Assembly (NCBI GenBank): GCA_024280435.1
Contig: JAJRQD010000224.1
Coordinates: forward strand, 1 to 42,302
From: an archaeon
GTDB taxonomy: Archaea; Asgardarchaeota; Heimdallarchaeia; Heimdallarchaeales; Kariarchaeaceae
DNA: 42,302 bases
Direction of reading: 5' to 3'
The position numbers and the translations under genes were made by a program. The first letter of the stretch is position 1. Every line of letters starts with the position of its first letter. The notes beneath the pieces are model-generated. The model was not told the DNA's origin, ran no database searches, and worked only from the letters and a program-made list of their open reading frames with translations. Shown here piece by piece: positions 17,243-25,876 of the stretch.

Positions 17243-18137
17243 TACCTATTGCATAGAGTATACTATAAATTAAACCTAGTTGTGCAGTCTTACCAAGTGT
17301 TTTATTCATAAGAACACCTTCATTGCCGCTCAATACATTCCTGATCAGTTTCCCGGCTTTACCCAGTGATAATAGTGGAAGCAGAATAAAGACAGAGTAA
17401 TTCATGAACAGTAGATAGAATGGTATTGCATAGGATATAATCAGTAATGTGATGAAATATATCTGAGATAGTTTTTTTCCCATGAAAACTGCAAGAGTGA
17501 ATTTACCCACCTGTTTATCCGCCTCTATATCTCTGTAATTATTGATAACAAGTATTGCCGTGATCAATAATCCGGTCGGTACTGAAATTATCATCACATG
17601 ATTTAATGATATAAAGGTAATTTGTGATATATGGCTTATTGCCTGTACATAGTAAGAACCTGTCACTGCCACCAATCCAAAGAATATGAATACAAATATA
17701 TCTCCAAGACCAATGGTACTTAGGGGGTATGGCCCACCAGAGTATAGTAATGCAAATATTATTGATAATATACCAATGATTAGAATTACAATCCCACCGA
17801 CATATATCAGATATAAACCAATGATTATCGCAGATACTATATTGATCACTATACCTATTTTCAATTCTTCAAGGCTGAGTAATCCAGATGCTGCTACTCT
17901 TGTTGGTCCTGTACGTTTATCACTCTCATTACCCTTAACAAAATCATAGTAATCATTGGCAAGGTTAGATAATATCTGTAATAGCAGAGAACCGATCATT
18001 GCAGCAAAAGCTGGCCAGAATGTAAAAAGGTCATCATGTATTGCAGTTGCAGTTCCTACCAGTACTGGAGAGATTGCAGCGGGCAAAGTCTTTGGTCTAA
18101 TTGCCATAATCCATACACGATATTTGGAAATACTCAC
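17232..18137 (-). CDS. menA: MenA, DHNA polyprenyltransferase
   Basis: About 301 residues. An integral membrane UbiA-family enzyme that attaches a polyprenyl chain to 1,4-dihydroxy-2-naphthoate. The first aspartate-rich motif is in LANDYYDFVKGNESDKRTGP, YSGGPYPLSTIGLGDIFVF follows, and the second is NNYRDIEADKQVGKFTLAV; all are textbook MenA. GTG 18137 is preferred to TTG 18143 because a TATA box lies 26 nt upstream, giving a leaderless start. It overlaps and is cotranscribed with menE. Confidence 0.92.
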   Translation of the reverse strand: MSISKYRVWIMAIRPKTLPAAISPVLVGTATAIHDDLFTFWPAFAAMIGSLLLQILSNLANDYYDFVKGNESDKRTGPTRVAASGLLSLEELKIGIVINIVSAIIIGLYLIYVGGIVILIIGILSIIFALLYSGGPYPLSTIGLGDIFVFIFFGLVAVTGSYYVQAISHISQITFISLNHVMIISVPTGLLITAILVINNYRDIEADKQVGKFTLAVFMGKKLSQIYFITLLIISYAIPFYLLFMNYSVFILLPLLSLGKAGKLIRNVLSGNEGVLMNKTLGKTAQLGLIYSILYAIGIVV

Positions 18138-18158
18138 AAACAAATATCAACTAGTGTA

Positions 18159-18166
18159 TTAATATA
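18159..18166 (-). promoter_or_regulatory. TATA box of menA-menE
   Basis: On the minus strand TATATTAA is centred about 26 nt upstream of GTG 18137. This fits an archaeal promoter with the transcript starting at the start codon. Confidence 0.5.
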
Positions 18167-18262
18167 TTCTATGATTGATTGACAATAACTTTGGGTATTC
18201 TTCCAATTTCAAGTAAATCAGAAATAATTATTTATTAGTAATGGATATATCTTTCGAATAGC

Positions 18263-19060
18263 ATGTTTCTCAGACGTAATAAGAAAAAAATTGAGGCACT
18301 TGAAGTGGCTGATGATATTGCAGTATCTATAAAGGATGTGAATAAATTTTATCAGCAGAATACAAGAGAGATACATGCATTGAAAGATATCAATCTTGAT
18401 ATAAAGAAAGGTGAATTTTTTGCAATTATCGGAAGGTCTGGAAGTGGGAAAACCACCTTACTGTCACTTCTGGGTGCGATGGAGAGACCTACAAGTGGTA
18501 GAATCGCATTGAATGGACAGACCCTTGATTGTCTAAGTGATAAAGAATTGACACAGATCAGAAGAAACGATGTGGCAACAATTTATCAGTCTTATAATCT
18601 GATACCCGTGCTCACTGCACTTCAGAATGTAGAACTACCTATGTTACTGAAGGGAATGGATAAGGAGGATAGATTGAGAAGAGCTGAGAAATTACTTGTC
18701 AATGTTGGTCTCGAAGATAGAATTCATCACAAACCAGATGAGTTATCTGGAGGTGAGCAACAAAGAGTTGCAATTGCACGTGCACTATCAAATCGTCCCA
18801 GAATAATTCTTGCAGATGAGCCCACGGGCAATCTTGATGTAGAGATCACAGATGATATTCTTAAATTACTTGTGGGAGTAAATCGCGATCTTGGTACCAC
18901 ACTGATAATAATCACTCATAATATGGAAATTGCCAATATGGCAGATAGGATGGCATTAATGAAGAATGGTGTGATAGAGGAGGTCAGAAAAGGTCAAGGC
19001 GATGAGAATAGAAAAGAAGAGGATGGTATCAGAGAGAAACTGCCAATTGATTATTACTGA
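18263..19060 (+). CDS. ABC transporter ATPase, LolD/MacB type
   Basis: 265 residues. Walker A GRSGSGKTT is at about 57-65, the Q-loop in YQSYNLIPVLTALQNVELPM, the signature LSGGEQQRVAIARAL near 160, Walker B IILADEPTGNLD near 180, and the switch histidine in IITHNME near 218. The TGNLD and NLIPVLTALQNVELP patterns place it in the MacB/LolD/FtsE-like group that works with FtsX-type permeases. No permease gene lies in this window, so it is an orphan here. It carries an N-terminal ~20-residue basic extension and a charged C-terminal tail. A TATA-like TTATTTATTAG lies about 29 nt upstream. Confidence 0.88.
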   Translation: MFLRRNKKKIEALEVADDIAVSIKDVNKFYQQNTREIHALKDINLDIKKGEFFAIIGRSGSGKTTLLSLLGAMERPTSGRIALNGQTLDCLSDKELTQIRRNDVATIYQSYNLIPVLTALQNVELPMLLKGMDKEDRLRRAEKLLVNVGLEDRIHHKPDELSGGEQQRVAIARALSNRPRIILADEPTGNLDVEITDDILKLLVGVNRDLGTTLIIITHNMEIANMADRMALMKNGVIEEVRKGQGDENRKEEDGIREKLPIDYY

Positions 19061-19141
19061 TAAAATATTTGAATAACTTATTTTCGATTTACAAGACTGA
19101 ATAACAGCAAAGATAATAAATGAGATAATCAATCAGTAATC

Positions 19142-19498
19142 ATGGACCTTACAGAAATTCAGGAGAAGCAGAGAGAATTCATATTATCAAGAAAATGGGA
19201 AAGATTTGATGCATCACTTATATTTGCACATTTAATAGAGGAATTGGGAGAGATTGCCTCTCATTTTCTATACAAAGCAGGTTACAAAGTGGCAGGAGCT
19301 GGTCATAAAGAGAATAATGATGATCTATCAACTGAATTTGCACAGGCATTTAATCTATTTCTACAACTGGCAATACAAGCAGAGGTTGATCTTGAAAAAG
19401 CATGGATTGCAGAACATGAGAAGAATCACAAACGTTTCTCAAAAGAAGAGTGGGAAAAGATAGCTGATAATGCGCAAAAATCAAAAAATCAAGTGTAA
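19142..19498 (+). CDS. MazG-like nucleotide pyrophosphohydrolase
   Basis: 118 residues, all-helical. LIEELGEIASHFLYKAG near 28-45 carries the E-E-x-x-E metal site of the all-alpha NTP-PPase superfamily. LSTEFAQAFNLFLQLAIQAEVDLEKAW provides the second helix with acidic residues (E and D/E), as in single-domain MazG proteins. It probably hydrolyses an NTP to NMP and pyrophosphate (housecleaning); the substrate cannot be told. It lies upstream of rps3ae in the same direction, with a separate AT-rich promoter between them. Confidence 0.7.
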   Translation: MDLTEIQEKQREFILSRKWERFDASLIFAHLIEELGEIASHFLYKAGYKVAGAGHKENNDDLSTEFAQAFNLFLQLAIQAEVDLEKAWIAEHEKNHKRFSKEEWEKIADNAQKSKNQV

Positions 19499-19620
19499 TG
19501 CATGTACAATCATTGCATTCCTACTGTAATATCTAAATTTATAGACAAAAAATAATTATAGAGTTGATTTGTAACTTAATCTTTTAAAATAAAAATATTA
19601 AATTACAGTTTGTATAAAAA

Positions 19621-20238
19621 ATGAGTAGAAGAAGAAGGAGACGTACCGCAAGTTCCGCATCAGATAAATTCAAAAACAAGATTTGGTGTGATATTAGGAC
19701 TCCAGACTATGTAGATGAGAAATCACTGGGCACATCACCAACAACTAACTTAGAACATATGATTGGAAGAACCGTTAAGACCTCGTTGATGGAGTTAACA
19801 GGTAACTTCAAAGATATCAATGTAGAGCTTACATTCAAAGTAACAAAACTAGATGGGCAGATTGCAAGAACTGAATTTTTCGCTCATGAATTATCAAGAG
19901 ATTTCAAGAGAAGTCAGATCAGAAACCACAGATCAAAAGTAGAGGGTATTTATACATTCACACTTGCAGATGGTTCTAGAATAAGAATTACCACATTCAT
20001 TGTAACACCACAGAGAATTCCATCTTCTGAGAAAAAAGAGCTGAGAAAAGTAGTATACGATAAATTAGTTGATACAATGCAAGATATGAAATTCCAGACA
20101 TTTGTTACCAAAGTGATCAGTGGTGAGATGGCAGCAATTTTATTAGAAGCAGCTGAGGACTATACTGATATAAAAATACTAGATGTATCAAAGGTAAAAG
20201 TGCTGAGGTTCCCAGAAGGCGTGGAAGTAGCAGCTTAA
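19621..20238 (+). CDS. rps3ae: Ribosomal protein eS1 (S3Ae)
   Basis: 205 residues. A basic start (SRRRRRR) is followed by KNKIWCDIRTPDYVDEKSLGTSP, IGRTVKTSLMELTG, FKRSQIRNHRSKVEGIYTFT and the C-terminal GEMAAILLEAAEDYTDIKIL. This is a small-subunit protein shared by archaea and eukaryotes and absent from bacteria. The gene is monocistronic in this window, with an AT-rich TATA-like element about 32 nt upstream. Confidence 0.93.
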   Translation: MSRRRRRRTASSASDKFKNKIWCDIRTPDYVDEKSLGTSPTTNLEHMIGRTVKTSLMELTGNFKDINVELTFKVTKLDGQIARTEFFAHELSRDFKRSQIRNHRSKVEGIYTFTLADGSRIRITTFIVTPQRIPSSEKKELRKVVYDKLVDTMQDMKFQTFVTKVISGEMAAILLEAAEDYTDIKILDVSKVKVLRFPEGVEVAA

Positions 20239-20309
20239 ATTCTATCCAATATCTCTATTCAATTTATTGAAAAATTATTACTTGCTATACATCACAAATT
20301 ATACATATT

Positions 20310-21449
20310 TCAATTCTTCAACATTGCAAGTATATTTATCAATTCTCTCACAAATCTATCTATCTCATCTGTTGTATTGTAAATATGAGTTGAGAATTGC
20401 AATACATCATCGATATTGTATTTTTGCAGTGCCATATGTGTACAACCCATTCCCGATCTTACCATTATTCCTGAAATCTCATCAAGCATTAGGGATACAT
20501 CATGAGAACTGATTGCACCAAAATTCAGTGAGAATATATGTGAATTCTCAATTTTCCTATCCAATGCAATAATTCTGAATTTACTAGATCTAAGAGAATT
20601 AATTAATATACTGTGAAGATTAATTCTATGAGAAATTATATTATTAAAACCTATCTCATTGAAAAATTCAATATTCTTTGATACTGCAATACTTCCTGAG
20701 ATATTTGCAATACCCGGTTCAAACTGATCTATTGAATCAATCAAATCCAATTTTTTATTTCTGATGGTATGTATTCCTCTGAACCCTGTTGCATATGCTG
20801 GAATTATATCTCTGATATATAATAGAGTTGTATTCATTGGTCCAAGCATATCAACACTGGTATCTATAATTGCAAAATCAACCATATTCAACTCATTATC
20901 ATGCTGTACAATTGATCGTGAATAATCAACTGCTATCATACCACCTTTTGAATGAACTGATTTGGTTAATCTATAAATATCCCTCTTAATTCCCTCAACT
21001 GGAGACATATCTGAAATTATCAGCAGATCACCCTCCTTCATCAGATCATCTATCATCTCATACATAGTATCATCATCTATCCAGATAGTTGTAATACCTG
21101 ATTTTATCACAGGTACCTGTATTGCATGGCCATCGGCAATATGACTGAATAATTTTCCATTATATGCATTGAATACACTTTTAATGAGATTATACCAGGT
21201 TCCTTCTATTTCATTTGTAATTGCAAGATTATCAGTACTTATTCCCATAAAATCAGATATTATCGTCTTACTTTCCTCATATAACTCAACAGATCTTCGA
21301 TTATAGCGATGTAAGCCAGCTCTTAGAATACTTCCCCATCTCAAAAAATCTATCTGTGCCTCAATACTTATGTCTGGTTGCAATCCCTTGGTTAAACTAT
21401 CAAGGTATATTCCATCTGGATATCCGGAAAATGCATCTCTGTACTTCAA
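20310..21449 (-). CDS. Class V aminotransferase-like protein lacking the PLP lysine
   Basis: 379 residues with the layout of SufS/cysteine-desulfurase-type class V aminotransferases: YLDSLTKGLQP at the start, then RYNRRSVELYEESKTIISDF, ITNEIEGTWYNL, GGMIAVDYSRS (cofactor-binding aspartate) and VRSGMGCTHMALQKYN near the end. Where the family has S/T-x-H-K followed by GP, this protein has DTSVDMLGPMNTTLLYI, so the Schiff-base lysine is aspartate. It is probably a pseudo-enzyme or has a PLP-independent role. The start is TTG 21449, right after an AUA codon. Its 3' end converges with rps3ae. The 400-nt gap upstream holds only a transposase scrap. Confidence 0.6.
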   Translation of the reverse strand: MKYRDAFSGYPDGIYLDSLTKGLQPDISIEAQIDFLRWGSILRAGLHRYNRRSVELYEESKTIISDFMGISTDNLAITNEIEGTWYNLIKSVFNAYNGKLFSHIADGHAIQVPVIKSGITTIWIDDDTMYEMIDDLMKEGDLLIISDMSPVEGIKRDIYRLTKSVHSKGGMIAVDYSRSIVQHDNELNMVDFAIIDTSVDMLGPMNTTLLYIRDIIPAYATGFRGIHTIRNKKLDLIDSIDQFEPGIANISGSIAVSKNIEFFNEIGFNNIISHRINLHSILINSLRSSKFRIIALDRKIENSHIFSLNFGAISSHDVSLMLDEISGIMVRSGMGCTHMALQKYNIDDVLQFSTHIYNTTDEIDRFVRELINILAMLKN

Positions 21450-21542
21450 TATATTTCATCTATAAAGTAATAGATTTAAAATTATCATTTTAAAAGCTGA
21501 TTAATAACATAATTTTGAATAAAATATCAATCTCATTAGAGC

Positions 21543-21629
21543 TACACCTCACAGACATACTGTGGAACTATAAGAAAGGCAAACAGATTATACAGGTGCA
21601 ATAGCTGTGGAGATATATTAATGGAGTAA
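21543..21629 (+). pseudogene. Transposase zinc-ribbon scrap
   Basis: A 28-codon open stretch reads TYCGTIRKANRLYRCNSCGD and ends MLE-TAA-like (ILME, then TAA). The C-G...Y-R-C-x-x-C-G pattern matches the N-terminal zinc finger of several IS transposase families. No start or catalytic part is nearby. It is the only recognisable content of the 21450-21849 gap. Confidence 0.4.
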
Positions 21630-21849
21630 TAATGGTGGCCCCAGAGTATTAAAACACATTCAATGGTGAGAGCGAGTGAAATTCACAACTTAAAATTCGT
21701 ACAGATAAGATGATACTGAATAATCAGTAACAATCTAAAAATGGATTTTCAATAACAGAGTAATTAACAAAATAGAAAAGCAAATAAGAGATTTTTCAAT
21801 TTGTATTTGAAAACTCTTTTAATTGAAAATATGATAATAAGATTATAAC

Positions 21850-22419
21850 ATGAGTTCATACTTCCTTAAGATATCACTATTAGGCGATGGAGCAGTTGGA
21901 AAAACCTCACTGCGTAATCGCTTTATGGGTAGGGGTTTCAGAACAGAGCATTTAATGACCATAGGGGCTGACTTTGCAGCTCATGAATTTCCAGTTGATG
22001 GTAATAAAACTACTTTTCAAATATGGGACCTTGCAGGACAGGATAGTTTCAAAACTGTACGTGCTAGATTTTTTAATGGTAGTATGGGTGCTCTAATGGT
22101 GTTTGACGTTACTCGTAAGGATAGCTTCATGAATGTGACTAAATGGATAACGGAGCTATGGAATAACAGTGGTCGAGGAGTAGTTCCAGTGATTTTACTT
22201 GGTAACAAGGCAGATCTTAGAAGTTCTGATTCTGTTGCTGTGGAGCAGGCAAATAAATATGCAGCTGCATTGACGTAGAAATTGAAGAAAAAAGGTTTCA
22301 CAGTGCATTACCTAGACACATCTGCAAAAACAGGATTAAATGTTGAGGAGGCATTTACACTTTTGGCACGACAGATTGTTAAAGGATTGAAAGAGGGTAC
22401 TATAAAGAAAACTAGATAA
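21850..22419 (+). CDS. Ras/Rab-like small GTPase interrupted by in-frame TAG
   Basis: Codons run in one frame for 189 positions. The G1 loop is GDGAVGKTS at about 11-19, G2 threonine in MTIGADF, G3 WDLAGQD, G4 GNKADL and G5 DTSAKTGLNVEEAF: the full Ras-superfamily set, eukaryotic-like and typical of Asgard archaea. A TAG at 22276-22278 splits G4 from G5, and sense resumes at once with KLKKKGFTVHYLDTSAK up to TAA 22419. Without readthrough the product (142 residues) lacks the guanine-specificity loop and last helix. There is no C-terminal lipidation cysteine. The rest of the sequence is undamaged, so the stop is recent, an error, or recoded. Confidence 0.8.
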
Positions 22420-22495
22420 TATTGCTGAGTAAAAACTTGAAAATATATTGAATTATAATGGATAAACATTTGATACATTAATTTAGTATGTAGTT

Positions 22496-23044
22496 ATGAG
22501 ACTTAGATTTATCACCTCAAACAAGCATAAATTTTCAGAGGTAAAGCATGTATTTGATGAGCATAATCTGAAAATAGAGCATCTATCAATGAAATATACT
22601 GAATTACAGGCAGATACCACAGAACAGATTGCATTGGCCTCTGCTGCTTCTTTATCAACAATAATTGATGGTGATTTTATCATAGAGGATTCTGGGATAT
22701 CTGTGAATGCATTGAATAATTTCCCAGGGCCATATTCGTCATATGTATATCAGACATTGGGATGGCAGGGTATTCTCAAACTATTGGGGGATAAAAAAGA
22801 TAGAGATGCATATTTCACATCTGTATTTGTACTGTATCTGAATAATGAATTCAGTGTATTTTCAGGTAAATGCAAGGGCTCAATAGCACTAGAGGGACGT
22901 GGTCATGATGGATTTGGCTTTGATCCTGTATTCATTCCAGAAAATGAGATGCAGACATTTGCAGAAATGAGTGATGATCTTAAAAACAGTATATCACACA
23001 GATCAGTATCTATACGTAAACTGATTGATTTCATCAAAAGTTGA
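22496..23044 (+). CDS. rdgB: Non-canonical purine NTP pyrophosphatase (RdgB/HAM1)
   Basis: 182 residues. The opening FITSNKHKFSEVKHVF is the family's T-x-N-x-x-K substrate motif. FIIEDSGISVNALNNFPGPYSS carries the D-S-G catalytic segment, then GRGHDGFGFDPVFIP and the C-terminal ISHRS. It removes ITP, XTP and their deoxy forms from the nucleotide pool. Its last codons overlap the first unit of a tandem repeat. Confidence 0.93.
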   Translation: MRLRFITSNKHKFSEVKHVFDEHNLKIEHLSMKYTELQADTTEQIALASAASLSTIIDGDFIIEDSGISVNALNNFPGPYSSYVYQTLGWQGILKLLGDKKDRDAYFTSVFVLYLNNEFSVFSGKCKGSIALEGRGHDGFGFDPVFIPENEMQTFAEMSDDLKNSISHRSVSIRKLIDFIKS

Positions 23045-23160
23045 TGTTAAATAAAAATTGATGTTAAATAAAAATTGATGTTAAAATAAAAATTGATGTT
23101 AAAATAAAAATTGATGTTAAAATAAAAATTGATGTTAAAATAAAAATTGATGTTAAAATT
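23041..23160. repeat. Tandem repeat, seven 17/18-nt units
   Basis: TTGATGTTAAA(A)TAAAAA is repeated seven times head-to-tail, with units beginning at 23041, 23058, 23075, 23093, 23111, 23129 and 23147. The first two spacings are 17 nt and the rest 18. The first unit contains the rdgB stop codon TGA (23042-23044), so the array probably grew by slippage from the gene's end. It fills the space between convergent rdgB and rocD and is not a CRISPR array (no spacers). Confidence 0.9.
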
Positions 23161-23213
23161 AATATTATTGGCAGATTAAAAAATGGATTTACTGTTGACT
23201 TCTGTAAATTCTC

Positions 23214-24446
23214 TCACAGAGTTGCTGCTACTTCATTTATTGATTCAGATATAATTTTCACAGCTGTATCGATCTGTTCTTTGCTAATTACCAGTGGAGG
23301 TGCAAATCTGATGATTGTATCATGTGTCTGTTTGGCAAGTAGACCTTTCTCTTTCATTTTCATGACGTATTTCTTGGCTTTTCCACCTTTTTCAGTGAAC
23401 TCAATTGCAATCAGTAAACCCTTTCCTCTAACTGCTTTGATTATTTCTTTTGGTAATTTGTCTAATTCCTCTCTGAAATATTTTCCTAGTTCATCTGATC
23501 TCTCAGCAAGCTTCTCGTCCTCAAGTACTTCAATTGCAGCTTTACCAATTGCACATGCAAGCGGATTTCCACCAAAGGTGGATCCATGTGAGCCTGAAGT
23601 CAGAACACTCATAATCTCTACACTACCGAGTGCAGCTGATATTGGCATCAAACCACCTCCAAGTGCTTTTCCAACAAGTAAAATATCTGGCTTGATGCCA
23701 TCATATTCAAAGCAGAAATTCTTTCCTGTACGTGCAAAACCTGTCTGTATCTCATCTGCAATCAGCAGTACATTATTCTTCTTACAGATATCATATGCAC
23801 CCCTGAGATATCCCTCTGGAGGTACTATCACTCCTGCCTCTCCCTGAATTGGCTCGACAAGAAATGCCACTGTATTGGGGGTGATTGCTTTCTCAAGTGC
23901 ATCAAGATCTCCAAATGGTATTTTCTTGAAACCATCTGGATATGGCCCAAAATCTCCAAAAGTATCTGGATCACTTGAGAAGCCAACAATAGTGGTTGTT
24001 CTGCCATGGAAATTATCCTCACATACGATAATCTCTGCTTTATCCTGTTCTACTTTCTTCTTCCAGTAACCCCATCTACGGGCTGTTTTGATGCCTGTTT
24101 CCACTGCTTCTGCACCGGTATTCATTGGACAGGCCATCTCCATTCCAGAATAATCACAGAGTTTTTTCATGAAACTTCCCAGTTGATCATTGAAGAATGC
24201 TCTGGAGGTCAGTGTGATTCTACTCATCTGATCTTTTGCAGCTGCAATAATCTTGGGATGAAGGTGTCCCTGATTGACTGCTGAATATGCTGATAAACAA
24301 TCAATATAGGTTTTTCCATCAACATCTGTCACATATACGCCCTCTGCCTTTGATAAAACAGCTGGGATTGGTGTGTAATTGGGTGATGTGTGTTCTTTCT
24401 CTTTTGCAATCAGTTCCTCTGATTTAGAATTATAGCTCTGAGCCAT
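23214..24446 (-). CDS. rocD: Ornithine aminotransferase
   Basis: A 410-residue class III PLP enzyme that transfers the delta-amino group of ornithine to 2-oxoglutarate, giving glutamate semialdehyde. Key segments are CLSAYSAVNQGHLHPKI, the cofactor-phosphate motif MNTGAEAVETGIKTAR, FHGRTTTIVGFSSDP, VEPIQGEAGVIVPPEGYL, IADEIQTGFARTG and VGKALGGGLMPISAAL with the Schiff-base lysine, then GSHGSTFGGNPLACA. These match RocD more closely than acetylornithine or GABA aminotransferases. It pairs functionally with the arginase at the window end. Confidence 0.92.
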   Translation of the reverse strand: MAQSYNSKSEELIAKEKEHTSPNYTPIPAVLSKAEGVYVTDVDGKTYIDCLSAYSAVNQGHLHPKIIAAAKDQMSRITLTSRAFFNDQLGSFMKKLCDYSGMEMACPMNTGAEAVETGIKTARRWGYWKKKVEQDKAEIIVCEDNFHGRTTTIVGFSSDPDTFGDFGPYPDGFKKIPFGDLDALEKAITPNTVAFLVEPIQGEAGVIVPPEGYLRGAYDICKKNNVLLIADEIQTGFARTGKNFCFEYDGIKPDILLVGKALGGGLMPISAALGSVEIMSVLTSGSHGSTFGGNPLACAIGKAAIEVLEDEKLAERSDELGKYFREELDKLPKEIIKAVRGKGLLIAIEFTEKGGKAKKYVMKMKEKGLLAKQTHDTIIRFAPPLVISKEQIDTAVKIISESINEVAATL

Positions 24447-24574
24447 AATAAGAGGTTTAAATCACTTGGATTTTAAATTATTTCTCAATAACGAGTTTGT
24501 TATTTTTTGTATTGGAAATACTGAGCAAATTGTTGATTAAATAAATTCAAAATAAAATCATCTGTATAAAATAA

Positions 24575-24648
24575 CGGGCTGAAAGGGATTTGAACCCTCG
24601 ACCTTCGGCTCCGCAAACCGACGCAATTCCAGGCTATGCTACCAACCC
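24575..24648 (-). tRNA. tRNA-Arg (GCG anticodon)
   Basis: The minus-strand sequence folds into a complete cloverleaf. The acceptor GGGTTGG pairs with TCAGCCC (with wobble pairs), the D-arm has the GG pair in its loop, the anticodon stem TCGGT pairs with GCCGA around loop TTGCGGA with anticodon GCG, and the T-arm is GAGGG-TTCAAAT-CCCTT. The discriminator is G. No intron and no encoded CCA. It reads CGC/CGU arginine codons. Confidence 0.93.
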
Positions 24649-24791
24649 AATGGTGTGAGAAATTTCTTTCCAATAGAATTTATTAATTCTATCAGTCTCA
24701 TACTAATTGCATTATTACAGAATTAAAACAAATCGATAGTTCTCTTCTTTTTTTAAAAGAAAATTTGAATAGACTAAACAATAAATTCTTG

Positions 24792-25658
24792 TTAATTGAC
24801 ATTTGTATTATCTTCTGATAATTTCAGATACATTAGAATAGCTAGTGTACGAATTGCAGTGATGGGGGGGAAGCTGAAATCAAATCCCAATGCGATTATA
24901 CTGAATACCAGTTTTGATTTTCTTTTCAGATAAATGAATGTGAATATGGTAAATATCTCTGCGAAATGCAGTGCAAAAAAATATGTTCCAGATCCTGAAA
25001 ATATAGCATACTGGAATACACCGAGCATCTGTTCAATTATCGTTCTCAAAATAAGTGGTACTACATCAATTCCCGTAATTATCATGGCAGCTGAGAAGCC
25101 AATCAGTGCAGATATCAGCATGATACTGATTTCCAGTTTATCTGGCTTTGCTCTGTAAATGAATATAATAATAGAGAATAATAACACCATCTCAAATATT
25201 ACTCCAAGGATAGTAATTACCGAGTTAAACTCAATAATGCTGAAAAATTCATTTAATGTGAATATTCCAAGTGTAATGGCATAGTATCTGAGTTTATTAT
25301 TTTTACTAATTATTATTGCAATCACAGTTGATACTGAGATGGTTAACAAGATATATTCAAAAATATCTGATGGATATCCTACTTTTAGAACAACCATAAT
25401 TCCTGCAACAATTGATAATATAACTGCTATATTTAGTAATAGATATTCATTTTTCTCTTCAGATCTCAGAGTAGCGCCTGTGATAAGTACAATGAAAATT
25501 GATAGGATGATAATCCATGCCTCAGTACTGGGTAATGTCATCTTATGAAATGCAATTGTATCTTTGAGTAGAATGTATATGATATTCAATAAGACAGTAA
25601 AGAATAGCAGGGTTTGATTATTATTCTTTACAGTGGAAATAAATTTACTGTAACTCAT
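24792..25658 (-). CDS. Polytopic membrane protein of unknown function
   Basis: 288 residues, almost wholly hydrophobic, with about eight or nine helices (for example LLFFTVLLNIIYILL, AWIIILSIFIVLITGATL, YILLTISVSTVIAIII, ISIMLISALIGFSAAMIITG). There are no long loops and no charged catalytic motif. I recognise no family. Preceded downstream by tRNA-Arg on the same strand. Confidence 0.65.
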   Translation of the reverse strand: MSYSKFISTVKNNNQTLLFFTVLLNIIYILLKDTIAFHKMTLPSTEAWIIILSIFIVLITGATLRSEEKNEYLLLNIAVILSIVAGIMVVLKVGYPSDIFEYILLTISVSTVIAIIISKNNKLRYYAITLGIFTLNEFFSIIEFNSVITILGVIFEMVLLFSIIIFIYRAKPDKLEISIMLISALIGFSAAMIITGIDVVPLILRTIIEQMLGVFQYAIFSGSGTYFFALHFAEIFTIFTFIYLKRKSKLVFSIIALGFDFSFPPITAIRTLAILMYLKLSEDNTNVN

Positions 25659-25768
25659 GATCTCGATATTTCAATTTACTTTCTTAAATATTCATTTTGA
25701 TGATTACGTTTATTCTTTTATTTTCGAAGAAAAGCATTTATTAACCTGCAATCTTGATTGAGTACAGA

Positions 25769-25876
25769 ATGATATCAAAAAAGAACAGTGCAATGTATAC
25801 TTTCATCTTTTTGTTACCCGGTGGATCAATATGGTTACCCCTGTATCTCCTGTATAAGAATCTTAGAAAAGACTAG
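25769..25876 (+). CDS. Small single-helix membrane protein (35 aa)
   Basis: ATG 25769 opens a 35-codon frame: a polar start (MISKKNSAMY), one hydrophobic helix (TFIFLLPGGSIWLPLYLLY) and a basic end (KNLRKD), then TAG. A TATA-like CATTTATTAACC lies about 28 nt upstream, fitting a leaderless transcript. It converges with, and overlaps by 4 nt, the thioesterase gene. Its short length makes this call uncertain. Confidence 0.45.
   Translation: MISKKNSAMYTFIFLLPGGSIWLPLYLLYKNLRKD

Noticed and set aside
22276-22278. General TAG recoding (pyrrolysine code)
   Set aside because: serS, the 375-residue membrane protein, and the 390-residue zinc-ribbon protein end in TAG, and no pyl genes are in the window.
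23041-23160. CRISPR-like array
   Set aside because: Units are 17-18 nt, directly adjacent, with no unique spacers; it is a simple tandem repeat.
23281-23847. 188-residue plus-strand ORF
   Set aside because: Antisense to the well-supported ornithine aminotransferase; serine/proline-rich shadow composition.
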